Source: Cyanobium gracile_A
GTDB lineage: Bacteria; Cyanobacteriota; Cyanobacteriia; PCC-6307; Cyanobiaceae
Direction: 5' to 3'
DNA: 64,000 bases
Assembly (NCBI RefSeq): GCF_034931305.1
Contig: NZ_JAYGHY010000001.1
Location: forward strand, 62,001 to 126,000
Below the pieces are notes generated by a model. It was not told the DNA's origin. It did not search any database and saw only the letters and a list, made by a program, of their open reading frames with translations. The translations under genes were made by a program, and so were the position numbers. This document shows, piece by piece, positions 34,538 to 42,822 of this stretch. The first letter of the stretch is position 1; each line of letters begins with the position of its first letter.

Positions 34538-36214
34538 TCAGTCCGGTGGCTGGTCGGTCACGGCCCCCAGGCTGCTGCTGCTCACCTGGCGGGCGTATTT
34601 GCCGAGCACCCCGGTGCGGTAGCGGGGCTCAGGCCTGGTCCAGGCGCTGCGGCGCCGCGCCAGCTCGTCGTCCGCCACGTTCAGCTGGATCAGGCGTTGC
34701 CTGGCATCCACGGTGATGCTGTCGCCCTCCTGCACCAGGGCGATGGTGCCGCCCACGGCGGCTTCCGGGGCCACGTGGCCCACCACCATGCCGTAGGTGC
34801 CGCCTGAGAAACGGCCATCGGTGATCAGGGCCACCGAATCCCCCAGCCCCTCGCCGATGATCGCGGCGGTGGGGGCCAGCATCTCCCGCATGCCGGGGCC
34901 GCCCACGGGCCCCTCGTAGCGGATCACCACCACATCGCCGGCGCTGATGCCCTTCTCGAGGATGGCGGCCAGGGCGGCCTCCTCGCTCTCGAACACCCTT
35001 GCCGGGCCCGTGATCACTGGATTCTTGACCCCGCTGATCTTGGCGACGCAGCCCTCTTCGGCCAGGTTGCCCCGCAGGATCGCCAGGTGGCCCTGGGCGT
35101 AGAGGGGGTTGGAGAGGGGCCGGATCACCTCCTGATCGGCCGGGGGCTCGGAGGGGACATCGGCGAGCACCTCGTGCAGGCTGCGCCCCTCGATCGTGCG
35201 GCAATCGCCGTGCAGCAGGCCAGCGTCCAGCAGCAGCTTCATCACCTGGGGGATGCCGCCGGCCCGGTGGAGATCCACGGTGACGAAGCGGCCGCTGGGC
35301 TTGAGATCGCAGATCACGGGCACCTTCTGGCGGATCGTCTCGAAGTCGTCGATCGTCAGCGGCACGCCGGCGGTGCGGGCGATCGCCAGCAGGTGCAGCA
35401 CCGAATTGGTGGAGCCACCCACCGCCATGATCACGGCGATGGCGTTCTCGAACGCCTCCCGGGTGAGCAGATCCCGCGGCCGGATGTCGGCGGCGATCGC
35501 CTGCACCAGCACCTCAGCGGAGCGGGCCGCGCTGTCCGCCTTTTCCGGATCCTCCGCCGCCATCGTGGAGCTGTAGGGCAGGCTCAGCCCGAAGGCTTCG
35601 AAGGCCGAGCTCATCGTATTGGCGGTGAACATGCCGCCGCAGCTGCCGGCGCCGGGGCAGGCGTTCTTCTCGATCGCCAGCAGTTCCGCCGCATCGATGC
35701 GGCCGCCCGACAACTGCCCCACCGCCTCGAAGGCACTCACCACCGTGAGATCACAGGGCCCCAGTTTCCCCGGTTTGATCGTGCCGCCGTACACGAAGAT
35801 CGCCGGGATGTTCATGCGGGCCATGGCGAGCATGGCGCCGGGCATGTTCTTGTCGCAGCCGCCGATGGCCAGCAGGCCATCCATGCTCTGGGCGTTGCAG
35901 GCGGTTTCGATCGAGTCGGCGATCACCTCCCGCGATACCAGCGAATACTTCATCCCCTCGGTGCCCATCGAGATGCCGTCGCTGACGGTGATGGTGCCGA
36001 ACATCTGCGGCATCGCTCCGGCGACCCGGGCGGCCTGCTCGGCCCGCCGGGCCAGGTCGTTCAGACCGATGTTGCAGGGCGTGATCGTGCTGTAGCCGTT
36101 GGCGATGGCCACGATCGGCTTGCCGAAGTCATCATCCCCGAAGCCCACGGCCCGGAGCATGGCCCGGTTGGGGGAGCGTTGAAGGCCCTTGGTGATGGCG
36201 TCGGAGCGCAGCAT
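34538..36214 (-). CDS. ilvD: Dihydroxy-acid dehydratase
   Basis: Catalyses the third step of valine, leucine and isoleucine synthesis. It has 558 residues. Fe-S ligand cysteines are visible at about Cys47 (ITPCNIG), Cys120 (GGCDKNMPG) and Cys192 (GAGSCGGMFTANTM), the arrangement of 2Fe-2S plant-type enzymes. The C-terminal block TDGRFSGGTYG is conserved. ATG 36214 is chosen; an in-frame ATG at 36241 would add nine residues. The small membrane protein gene lies 48 nt upstream on the same strand. Confidence 0.97.
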   Translation of the reverse strand: MLRSDAITKGLQRSPNRAMLRAVGFGDDDFGKPIVAIANGYSTITPCNIGLNDLARRAEQAARVAGAMPQMFGTITVSDGISMGTEGMKYSLVSREVIADSIETACNAQSMDGLLAIGGCDKNMPGAMLAMARMNIPAIFVYGGTIKPGKLGPCDLTVVSAFEAVGQLSGGRIDAAELLAIEKNACPGAGSCGGMFTANTMSSAFEAFGLSLPYSSTMAAEDPEKADSAARSAEVLVQAIAADIRPRDLLTREAFENAIAVIMAVGGSTNSVLHLLAIARTAGVPLTIDDFETIRQKVPVICDLKPSGRFVTVDLHRAGGIPQVMKLLLDAGLLHGDCRTIEGRSLHEVLADVPSEPPADQEVIRPLSNPLYAQGHLAILRGNLAEEGCVAKISGVKNPVITGPARVFESEEAALAAILEKGISAGDVVVIRYEGPVGGPGMREMLAPTAAIIGEGLGDSVALITDGRFSGGTYGMVVGHVAPEAAVGGTIALVQEGDSITVDARQRLIQLNVADDELARRRSAWTRPEPRYRTGVLGKYARQVSSSSLGAVTDQPPD

Positions 36215-36262
36215 GGCCGGGGTGGTTCGAATCTGCAGCAACCTACCGAGGGGCCTGCGCCC

Positions 36263-36544
36263 TCAGGGCTGGGGCTGCAGCTGCTCCAGCTGGCGGCGCA
36301 CTTCGTCGATCGCCTGGTTGAGCTTCTGGACGCGGTCGTGGAGCTGGTCACGGCCCACCGGCTCGCCGCTGGCCTCCGCCAGCCGGGAGATCCGCAGCAT
36401 CCGCAGCTGTCGCTGCACGAGGTGCCGCCGTTCAGCGCGGCGCAGCAGCCAGACCGCCAGGCCCGCGGCTCCCGTCACCGCACCGGCGGCCGCCGCCAGC
36501 AACACCAGCCCCCCGGCGGACGATTGCTCCCTGGTATCAGCCAT
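36263..36544 (-). CDS. Small membrane protein with C-terminal coiled coil
   Basis: A 93-residue protein: a short N-terminus, one Ala/Gly/Leu-rich transmembrane helix at about residues 11-34, then a basic stretch and a heptad-like helix (QLHDRVQKLNQAIDEVRRQLEQL) that may be a coiled coil. It sits between upp and ilvD on the same strand, 41 nt from each. The family is not recognised; similar short anchor-plus-coil proteins occur in picocyanobacteria. Confidence 0.7.
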   Translation of the reverse strand: MADTREQSSAGGLVLLAAAAGAVTGAAGLAVWLLRRAERRHLVQRQLRMLRISRLAEASGEPVGRDQLHDRVQKLNQAIDEVRRQLEQLQPQP

Positions 36545-36585
36545 GAACCTGCACGTGTCGGTGGGCCCGGAAGGGAGAACCCAGA

Positions 36586-37251
36586 CTAGGCAGTGGCGGA
36601 AGCGATTCCATACAGCCGTTCACTGACCTCGCCGAAGCCGGGCACGACGCGGTGCTGATCGTCCACCTCGGGGTCGATGCCGGCGCAATAGATGGTGAGC
36701 TGCCCGTGGCGCTCCCCGACGACCTGGAGTCCGGGGTTGGCCGCCAGGGCCGTGATCACCCGCAGCCGTTGGCCCTCGACACCGAGCCCCTGGAGCCGGT
36801 CGAGCAGGGCCAGCAGGATCGAGCCGCTGGCGAGGCAGGGCAGAAACACCAGCACGCCACTGCGGGGATCAATGGTGGACGGCAGATCATCCAGGAACCA
36901 GTGGGGCTTGTGGTCTGGCCCGCAGGGCTCGATGCCCACGTGGGCCAGCTGGGCCGAGGGCAGCACCGTCTGGGCTCCCTGCCACAGGCCCAGCCCGCCC
37001 CGCAGCACAGGAATCACCAGCAGGGGGATCTCTGGATCCACCACCTGGCCCTCACTGCGGCCCAGCGGCGTCTCGACCGTCACGCGGCGATGGGGCAGCC
37101 AGTCGCGCAGGGATTCATAAGTGAGCCAGCGGCCCAGTTCCGCCATGGCGGTGGCGAACAGGGGCGACGGGGTGGCCCCATCACGCAGCAGGGTGAGCCA
37201 GTGGCCGATGAGGGGATGGGGGGGCACCACCACCCGCAGGGACATGCTCAT
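36586..37251 (-). CDS. upp: Divergent uracil phosphoribosyltransferase-like protein
   Basis: A 221-residue phosphoribosyltransferase-fold protein related to UPRTase, which would salvage uracil to UMP using PRPP. Family blocks are IPVLRGGLGLWQGAQTVLP, AHVGI, and the C-terminal IDPEVDDQHRVVPGFGEVSERLYG, matching the uracil-binding GLGDAGDR region. The usual PRPP loop DPMLATG is replaced by LPCLASGS, losing the acidic residue, so activity needs care. ATG 37251 is used; ATG 37245 is possible. It is divergent from the pentapeptide gene by 48 nt. Confidence 0.8.
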   Translation of the reverse strand: MSMSLRVVVPPHPLIGHWLTLLRDGATPSPLFATAMAELGRWLTYESLRDWLPHRRVTVETPLGRSEGQVVDPEIPLLVIPVLRGGLGLWQGAQTVLPSAQLAHVGIEPCGPDHKPHWFLDDLPSTIDPRSGVLVFLPCLASGSILLALLDRLQGLGVEGQRLRVITALAANPGLQVVGERHGQLTIYCAGIDPEVDDQHRVVPGFGEVSERLYGIASATA

Positions 37252-37299
37252 GACGGGCTGCTTCTGCCATAGCTTGAACCGGCAGCGTACCGGTGTGGC

Positions 37300-37836
37300 A
37301 TGGCCCCCAGCTTCCAGTCCTTTGTCGCCTTCGGCCGCCGCTTCGCCCTCCTGCTGGGGCCCCTGCTCGCCCTGGTGCTGTGCTGCTCCGTGCTGCCGGC
37401 CGGGCCGGCGCTGGCGATCACCGCCCCGGAGCTGCGGGCCCAGCGCTCCTTCCAGGACCTCGATCCCGATCTGCGGGGGCGCAATCTGCAGCAGCAGGAA
37501 TTCCTCAAGGCCTCCATGGAGGGCTTCGACCTGCGGGATACCGATCTGCGCGGGGCCGTGTTCAATTCCTCCAATCTGCGCCAGGCGGATCTGCGCGGCG
37601 CCGATCTCGAGGACGTCGTGGCGTTCGCCACCCGTTTTGATGGTGCCGACCTGCGCGGGGCCCAGTTCCGCAACGCCATGCTCATGCAGAGCCGCTTCCG
37701 GGATGCCCAGATCGACGGGGCCGACTTCAGCGACGCCGTACTCGATCTGCCCGAGCAGAAAGCCCTCTGCGCCCGAGCTTCCGGCCGCCATCCCGTCACC
37801 GGGGTGGCCACCAGCGAGAGCCTCGGCTGCCGTTGA
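37300..37836 (+). CDS. Exported pentapeptide-repeat protein, probably thylakoid lumenal
   Basis: A 178-residue protein. A twin-basic hydrophobic signal (residues 13-40, cleavage near ALA-IT) is followed by about 15 pentapeptide repeats of A(D/N)LXX type from about residue 55 to 145 (DLRGADLED, DLRGAVF, DLRGAQF). A C-terminal tail carries two cysteines. It resembles lumenal pentapeptide proteins such as TL20.3 of chloroplasts. The biochemical role of these is unknown. It is followed 54 nt later by the COG0523 GTPase gene. Confidence 0.85.
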   Translation: MAPSFQSFVAFGRRFALLLGPLLALVLCCSVLPAGPALAITAPELRAQRSFQDLDPDLRGRNLQQQEFLKASMEGFDLRDTDLRGAVFNSSNLRQADLRGADLEDVVAFATRFDGADLRGAQFRNAMLMQSRFRDAQIDGADFSDAVLDLPEQKALCARASGRHPVTGVATSESLGCR

Positions 37837-37890
37837 TGGCCGGCTGCGGCGCCTCCCTTAGGTTTCGGTGCTGCCTTCGCCTCTGCTCTG

Positions 37891-38979
37891 ATGACGGCCA
37901 CCCGCTCCAGACGTCTGCCGGTCACGGTGGTGACCGGTTTCCTGGGGGCCGGCAAGACCACCCTGCTGCGCCATCTGCTGCTGGAGAGCGGCCTGCGCCT
38001 GGCCGTGCTGGTCAATGAGTTCGGCGAGGTGGGCATCGACGGCGACCTGATCGCCTCCTGCGGCTTCTGCCCGGAGGAGGAGCTCGACGACCGCCTGGTG
38101 GAACTGGCCAACGGCTGCCTCTGCTGCACGGTGCAGGACGAGTTCCTGCCCACCATGACCCGCCTGCTGGAGCGCGCCGACCGCCTCGACGGCATCGTGG
38201 TGGAAACCAGTGGCCTGGCCCTGCCCGAGCCCCTGGTGGCCGCCTTCGGCTGGCCGGAGATCCGCAGCCGCACGCGCGTCCACGGGGTGGTCACGGTGGT
38301 GGACGGGGAGGCCCTGGCCGCCGGCCATGTGGTGGGTGATGCCGCGGCGGTGGACGCCCAGCGCCAGGCTGATCCCAGCCTCGACCACATCAGCGCCATC
38401 GAGGATCTGTTCGCCGACCAGCTCGGTGCCGCCGATCTGGTGCTGGTCAGCCGTGCCGACCGGTTGGAGCCGGAGGCCTTCGAGCGGGTGAAGACCAGCC
38501 TGGCGGCGGGCCTGCGCCCCGGCACCGTGGTGTTGCCGATGGCCCGGGGCCGCCTCGATCCCTCCCTGGTGCTGGACGGCCCCGGCAGGGAGGAGGCCGA
38601 CGAGCACCACGACCATCACGACCATGACCACGACCACGACCACCACGACCATGCCCACGTGGCGATGGAGTCGCTGCTGCTGCGCCGCTCCGGACGCTGG
38701 GAGCGGGCCGCCCTGGAAGCGGCGCTGCAACGGCTGCTGATCGAGCATCCGGTGGTGCGGCTCAAGGGCCGGCTGCGCCAGGGAGGCAAGCGGCTGCCGC
38801 TGCAGATCCAGGGGGTGGGCCGGCGGCTCGAGTGCTGGTATGAGGAGCGCTCCCCTGCTCCAGCCGACGAAGCACCCGCTGGCGCCCCTGGCGAGCAGGA
38901 CGCCGATGGCCTGGAGCTGGTGGTGCTGGCCACCACAGGAGCCGCCGGCCCCCTGCGTCAGGCCCTCGATCGCCTCTGA
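37891..38979 (+). CDS. COG0523/CobW-family GTPase, putative metal chaperone
   Basis: A G3E GTPase of 362 residues. The Walker A motif GFLGAGKTTLL is at about residues 16-26, the metal-binding CxCC motif GCLCCTV has Cys76, Cys78 and Cys79, and SRADRL stands in the NKxD position. A long His/Asp cluster at about residues 236-257 precedes the CobW C-terminal domain. The His-rich insert suggests zinc, nickel or cobalt handling. No cobalamin gene is adjacent and cobU is 5 kb away, so a zinc chaperone (ZNG1-like) is the first guess. ATG 37891. Confidence 0.88.
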   Translation: MTATRSRRLPVTVVTGFLGAGKTTLLRHLLLESGLRLAVLVNEFGEVGIDGDLIASCGFCPEEELDDRLVELANGCLCCTVQDEFLPTMTRLLERADRLDGIVVETSGLALPEPLVAAFGWPEIRSRTRVHGVVTVVDGEALAAGHVVGDAAAVDAQRQADPSLDHISAIEDLFADQLGAADLVLVSRADRLEPEAFERVKTSLAAGLRPGTVVLPMARGRLDPSLVLDGPGREEADEHHDHHDHDHDHDHHDHAHVAMESLLLRRSGRWERAALEAALQRLLIEHPVVRLKGRLRQGGKRLPLQIQGVGRRLECWYEERSPAPADEAPAGAPGEQDADGLELVVLATTGAAGPLRQALDRL

Positions 38980-38995
38980 GCAAGGTGCGCCCAGG

Positions 38996-39358
38996 TCAGT
39001 CGAGGGGAATGTCCCCCCGGGCGCAGACCCCATCCCAGCAGAGGTCGCTGTTCTCCACCCAGCGGCTGTTGACCGGCTGCCAGTTGCCCGAGGGTTTGAG
39101 CATCGTCACCTTGCCCCGGCCGTCGTGGCGGAACTCGATGCGCTGCCCCCCCACCAGCAGGAACCAGTGCAGGCCCAGCTCCTCCACCTGCATGTGGCAG
39201 TCCTGCCAGGGCCCATCCGCCAGGCGGCACTGCAACGAAACCAGGCCCGGTATCGAATGGGCCTGCAGGGCGGCACAGGCCACGGTGAGACCCATCAGCC
39301 AGGCCAGCACACGAGGGGCCAACGGATCCAGCAGAAACCTCCGCAGGGAAGGCACCAC
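38996..39358 (-). CDS. Conserved membrane-anchored or secreted hypothetical protein
   Basis: A 120-residue protein with one N-terminal hydrophobic segment at about residues 14-34 (signal anchor or signal peptide). A compact beta-rich domain follows, containing four cysteines (QCRL, DCHM, DLCW, GVCA) that could form two disulfides. The start is GTG 39358. The gene converges with the COG0523 gene and is divergent from purS. I do not recognise a named family. Confidence 0.7.
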   Translation of the reverse strand: MVPSLRRFLLDPLAPRVLAWLMGLTVACAALQAHSIPGLVSLQCRLADGPWQDCHMQVEELGLHWFLLVGGQRIEFRHDGRGKVTMLKPSGNWQPVNSRWVENSDLCWDGVCARGDIPLD

Positions 39359-39443
39359 GGCCAGCGGAACATGGGACCAACCCCAGGCTGGTCAACCGAG
39401 GGAGTGGCTGGTGGGGCGTGCTGCCAAGATTTAACAAACGTCC

Positions 39444-39710
39444 GTGCCCCCGGTGCCGCTCTTCAACGCCCGTGTTCAGGTCTCCCTGCGACCCTCCGTG
39501 CTGGATCCTGCCGGGGAAGCCACCCGGGCCGCCGCCGCCCGGCTCGGGGTGGAGGGCGTCAAACGGCTGCGGATCGGCAAAGCGATCGAACTGGATCTGG
39601 AGGCCCCGGACCGGGCGACCGCCCAGGCCCGACTCGAACTCCTCAGCGACCGTCTGCTGGCCAATCCGGTGATCGAGGACTGGTCGCTGGATCTGGCCGA
39701 AGCGGGTTGA
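39444..39710 (+). CDS. purS: Phosphoribosylformylglycinamidine synthase subunit PurS
   Basis: The small subunit of the three-part FGAM synthase (PurS-PurL-PurQ) in purine synthesis, thought to help channel ammonia. It has 88 residues, with the typical beta-alpha pattern: RVQVSLRPSVLDPAGEAT, LGVEGVKRLRIGK, and LSDRLLANPVIEDW. The start is GTG 39444. It is followed 13 nt later by purQ. purL is not in the window. Confidence 0.95.
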   Translation: MPPVPLFNARVQVSLRPSVLDPAGEATRAAAARLGVEGVKRLRIGKAIELDLEAPDRATAQARLELLSDRLLANPVIEDWSLDLAEAG

Positions 39711-39723
39711 GGGGAGCGGAACG

Positions 39724-40377
39724 ATGACCGTCGGCATTGTTGTGTTTCCCGGCTCCAACTGTGACCGGGATGTGGCCTGGGCCCTGGAGGGCTGTCTCGA
39801 CATCCCCGTGCGCTTCCTCTGGCATGAGGAGCGGGACCTGTCCGGCCTCGAGGCCGTCGTCCTGCCGGGGGGCTTCAGCTATGGCGACTACCTGCGCTGC
39901 GGCGCCATCGCCCGCTTCGCCCCGGTGCTGGAGGAGGTGCGCACGTTCGCCGAGCGCGGCGGGCCCGTGCTCGGCATCTGCAACGGCTTCCAGGTGCTCA
40001 CGGAGATGGGTCTGCTGCCCGGAGCCCTCACCCGCAACCGGGATCTGCACTTCCTCTGCCAGAGCAGCGAGCTGGAGGTGCAGCCCGGCCGCTGCCGCTG
40101 GCTCGCTGCCTATGGCACAGGCGAGCGGATCAGCCTGCCGATCGCCCATGGAGAAGGGCGCTATCAAGTGGAGCCCCAGGAGCTGCAGCGCCTCGAAGAC
40201 CAGGGGTCTGTCGTGCTGCGCTACGTGGCCAACCCGAATGGCTCCCGGGGAGATGTGGCCGGCCTGACGGACCCGACGGGCCGCGTTCTCGGCCTGATGC
40301 CCCATCCGGAGCGGGCTTGCGACCCGATCACCGGTGGCCTTGATGGCCGCCGTCTACTGGCCTCGCTGCTGGGCTGA
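39724..40377 (+). CDS. purQ: Phosphoribosylformylglycinamidine synthase subunit PurQ
   Basis: The glutaminase subunit of FGAM synthase, providing ammonia to PurL. A 217-residue class I amidotransferase with the nucleophile Cys86 in GICNGFQ and the His194/Glu196 pair in MPHPER. The PurQ-specific PGGFSYGDYLRCGA block is also present. ATG 39724. It is coupled to purS (13-nt gap). Its stop codon lies in a 12-bp palindrome shared with the stop of the converging peroxiredoxin gene. Confidence 0.97.
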   Translation: MTVGIVVFPGSNCDRDVAWALEGCLDIPVRFLWHEERDLSGLEAVVLPGGFSYGDYLRCGAIARFAPVLEEVRTFAERGGPVLGICNGFQVLTEMGLLPGALTRNRDLHFLCQSSELEVQPGRCRWLAAYGTGERISLPIAHGEGRYQVEPQELQRLEDQGSVVLRYVANPNGSRGDVAGLTDPTGRVLGLMPHPERACDPITGGLDGRRLLASLLG

Positions 40378-40381
40378 GCGC

Positions 40382-40981
40382 TCAGTCCAGCGCGGCGAAG
40401 AAGTCCTGACTGCGCCGGGGATCGGCCGCCAGGGTCCGGCCGCCCGGCGTCCAGTCGGCGGGACAGACCTGACCCGGGTGGTCCCGCACCCACTGGAAGG
40501 CCTGCAGCAGCCTGAGGGTTTCATCCACACTGCGGCCGACGGCCGGGTCGTTGACGGTGCTGTGGCGGATCACGCCATCGGGATCGATCAGGAACAGCCC
40601 CCTCAGGGCCGTGCCGGCCTCTTCATCCAGTAACTGGTAGGCCCTGGCGATCTCCTTGTTGAGGTCGGAGATCAGGGGATAGGCCACATCCCCGAGGCCA
40701 CCGCTCTTGCGCTCGGTCTGCACCCAGGCCAGATGGCTGTAGGGACTGTCAACGGAGACGGCCAGGATGTCGGTGGCGAGGCGGGCGAATTCAGCCTGGC
40801 GGTCGCTGAAGGCGGTGATCTCGGTGGGACAGACGAAGGTGAAATTGAGTGGGTAGAAGAACAGCACCACATCCCGGCCGCGGTAGTCCCGCAGTGCCAG
40901 CTCTCGGAACTCCTGATCCACCACAGCGGTGGCGCGAAAATCGGGGGCCTGAAGGCCGACGAGCCTGCCCGTGCTGGTCAT
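40382..40981 (-). CDS. 2-Cys peroxiredoxin
   Basis: A thiol peroxidase of the AhpC/Prx1 family, 199 residues. The peroxidatic Cys51 is in FTFVCPTEI and the resolving Cys173 is in GQVCPADW, so it is a typical 2-Cys enzyme. The YPLNFTFV and LRGLFLIDPDG blocks match. The C-terminal YF helix of the sensitive eukaryotic type is absent. It removes peroxides produced by photosynthesis, probably with thioredoxin as reductant. ATG 40981, divergent from the small hypothetical gene at 41074. Confidence 0.95.
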   Translation of the reverse strand: MTSTGRLVGLQAPDFRATAVVDQEFRELALRDYRGRDVVLFFYPLNFTFVCPTEITAFSDRQAEFARLATDILAVSVDSPYSHLAWVQTERKSGGLGDVAYPLISDLNKEIARAYQLLDEEAGTALRGLFLIDPDGVIRHSTVNDPAVGRSVDETLRLLQAFQWVRDHPGQVCPADWTPGGRTLAADPRRSQDFFAALD

Positions 40982-41073
40982 GGTGGCGCCGTCCTCGGCA
41001 GGGGTTCAACCCCCATGCTGCCTGCCACCGAGCCGGGCCCTACGATGATTGTCAAGTCAGCGACACATCCGCG

Positions 41074-41421
41074 ATGGGTTGGGATCCAGCCGTTCTACGC
41101 AAATACAACACCACCGGTCATTTCAGGCTGATCAATCAGCTGCGCTCCGAACTCAAGGGCAACCCCCTGATCCGCCCCAAGGATGGCGAGACCGTGGGTG
41201 CCGCCAACCGCAGCAAGAGCCTCACCCGGGCCCTGCAGAACCGTTCCCAGACGGGGGGGTATGGGCGCAGCCGCCGCCCGATTCAGACCCCCCAGGCCGC
41301 TGCCCCTGCCCCCCTGCCCGTGATCGCTCCGGTGCAGGTTCCTGTTGAAAGTGCAGAAAGTCAGGAGGCGGCCAATGCCCGCAGTTTCCGTGAGCGCCTC
41401 AACGCCATCGAGATGCGCTGA
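41074..41421 (+). CDS. Conserved picocyanobacterial hypothetical protein
   Basis: A 115-residue basic protein. The N-terminal 35 residues (MGWDPAVLRKYNTTGHFRL, then INQLRSEL) look strongly conserved from memory of other picocyanobacterial genomes. The middle is Ser/Arg/Gln-rich and Pro/Ala-rich, probably disordered, and a short helix (ARSFRERLNAIEMR) ends it. There is no signal peptide. Function is unknown. ATG 41074 is set by the conserved start. Confidence 0.8.
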   Translation: MGWDPAVLRKYNTTGHFRLINQLRSELKGNPLIRPKDGETVGAANRSKSLTRALQNRSQTGGYGRSRRPIQTPQAAAPAPLPVIAPVQVPVESAESQEAANARSFRERLNAIEMR

Positions 41422-41517
41422 GCGGCAACAAGGGTTCAGATTGATGGATCCCCGGACGGCGAAAAAGCCTGAAAGTCATGGGCCTGAATCTGTACGGATA
41501 AGAGGCCTATGATCTTC

Positions 41518-41534
41518 TGTCGTTTGAAACGACA
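41518..41534 (-). terminator. Hairpin just downstream of the tRNA gene
   Basis: On the minus strand a 7-bp stem with a 3-nt loop (arms TGTCGTT and AACGACA) begins 10 nt after the tRNA 3' end. No T-tract follows, so it may be a processing signal or a weak terminator. It shares TCGTTT/AAACGA arms with the palindrome upstream of typA. Confidence 0.35.
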
Positions 41535-41543
41535 TGTCCACAA

Positions 41544-41617
41544 TGGCTCGGGGGAGACTTGAACTCCCGACCTTGGGGTTATGAATCCCACGCTCTAACC
41601 AGCTGAGCTACCGAGCC
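41544..41617 (-). tRNA. tRNA-Met (anticodon CAU)
   Basis: A 74-nt cloverleaf on the minus strand. The acceptor stem GGCTCGG pairs with CCGAGCC, discriminator A, and CCA is not encoded. The D-stem is GCTC/GAGC with GG in the loop. The anticodon loop is TTCATAA (CAU), the variable loop is AGGTC, and the T-arm is GGGAG/CTCCC around TTCAAGT. The anticodon stem has four good pairs and an A-C apposition at 31-39. The acceptor starts with a G-C pair, so it is not the initiator type. Elongator Met is most likely. An Ile tRNA whose C34 is modified to lysidine has the same gene anticodon and cannot be fully excluded. Confidence 0.9.
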
Positions 41618-41663
41618 AATTGAAGGGATCCTAGACGATCACCTTCACAGCCCCCGAGCCGGA

Positions 41664-42686
41664 TCAGGCCCGGGGAGGGAGCATCTGCAGGGGGTTGATA
41701 GCGCCGCGGCCGGGCGGGTGAATCTCGAAGTGCAGGTGCGGGCCGGTGCTGCGGCCCGTGCTGCCCATCTGGCTGATCACCTGACCCTGGGACACGGCCT
41801 CGCCCTTGCTCACCAGCAGACGGCTGTTGTGGGCGTACAGGCTGCGGCTGCCATCCGGGTGGGCGATCTCCACGAGGTAGCCGTAGCCGCCCTCATGCCA
41901 GCCGGCGAAGGAGACCTGACCCTCCTTGGCAGCCATGATCGGTGTACCGACGTTGTTGGCGACGTCGATGCCTTTGTGCATCCGGCCCCATCGCCAGCCG
42001 AAGCCGGAGGTGAACACCCCTTTGGTGGGCCAGATCCAGGTGGTGGAAGGGGCGTTGTTGCCGCCGTTGAACGGGGGCTGGGGATCCCCGAAGTCTGGGG
42101 TATCGGGCCAGCTGATGCCGCCGCTTGTCGAGGGCTTGAGGCCCAGCAGCATGCGGGTCCGGCCGGGGGCCGACTGGGCGAGACGCACCTGGCTGCCCAC
42201 CACGAGCCGGGCAGTCTCCAGCCCTGGATTCAGACGAACCAGCTCGGCCACGCTGAGTCCGTAGCGCTGAGCCAGCTTCAGCACCGTGTCGCCAAAGCGC
42301 ACCACGCCGTCGTTGTCCACCGGCGGAGGGCTGGAGACAGGTGGGGACTGGCGCTGGTTGGAGGAATCGAGGGAGGCAATGCGTCCGAGGCGCTCCTTGC
42401 CCCGGGAGGGCACCACGAGCCAGTCGCCGTTGCCAAAGCGATGGTCTTCATCGACGTCGTTCAGACGGGCCAGGCGGCTCTCATCGAGGTCGAGGGCGGT
42501 GGAGAGCTCCTCGATGGAGACAGGCCGGCGCACCTTGACCCAGATCCGATCAGCGGATGTGGGCAGGGACGCCAGCAGAGTTTCAGTGGACACCGTGTTG
42601 GGGGTGTCGTCAGCCAGGACAGCCACGAGCGGCACGACGGCCGGTGTGGAAAGGAGAAAGGGAAGAATCAAGCGGAAAGGCTTCAT
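41664..42686 (-). CDS. LysM domain / M23 family metallopeptidase
   Basis: An exported peptidoglycan hydrolase or its regulator, 340 residues. A signal peptide covers about residues 1-25. The first region resembles a degenerate LysM (SIEELSTALDLDESRLARLN), and a clear LysM follows (VLKLAQRYGLSVAELVRLNPGL). The C-terminal M23 domain has zinc-ligand motifs HKGIDVANN and GPHLHFEIH, plus SLYAHNSRL. All expected ligands are present, so it should be an active endopeptidase. ATG 42686 is chosen because it directly precedes the signal; ATG 42701 is an alternative. The tRNA gene is downstream. Confidence 0.92.
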   Translation of the reverse strand: MKPFRLILPFLLSTPAVVPLVAVLADDTPNTVSTETLLASLPTSADRIWVKVRRPVSIEELSTALDLDESRLARLNDVDEDHRFGNGDWLVVPSRGKERLGRIASLDSSNQRQSPPVSSPPPVDNDGVVRFGDTVLKLAQRYGLSVAELVRLNPGLETARLVVGSQVRLAQSAPGRTRMLLGLKPSTSGGISWPDTPDFGDPQPPFNGGNNAPSTTWIWPTKGVFTSGFGWRWGRMHKGIDVANNVGTPIMAAKEGQVSFAGWHEGGYGYLVEIAHPDGSRSLYAHNSRLLVSKGEAVSQGQVISQMGSTGRSTGPHLHFEIHPPGRGAINPLQMLPPRA

Positions 42687-42822
42687 GCATTTCACATCCA
42701 TCGGACAAAACCCAGCAGAGAAGCCAACATCTGCGGGTCGGCCAGAGAGTAGCGCTATGAACCTCAGGCAGCAAGGTTCAACAGGCACAACTCGGTCCGA
42801 ACACCAGCAGTCATCCGCTCCG

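Noticed and set aside
35087..36589. A 500-codon plus-strand frame antisense to ilvD
   Set aside because: ilvD has all three Fe-S cysteines and full length, and the frame also crosses an unrelated small gene.
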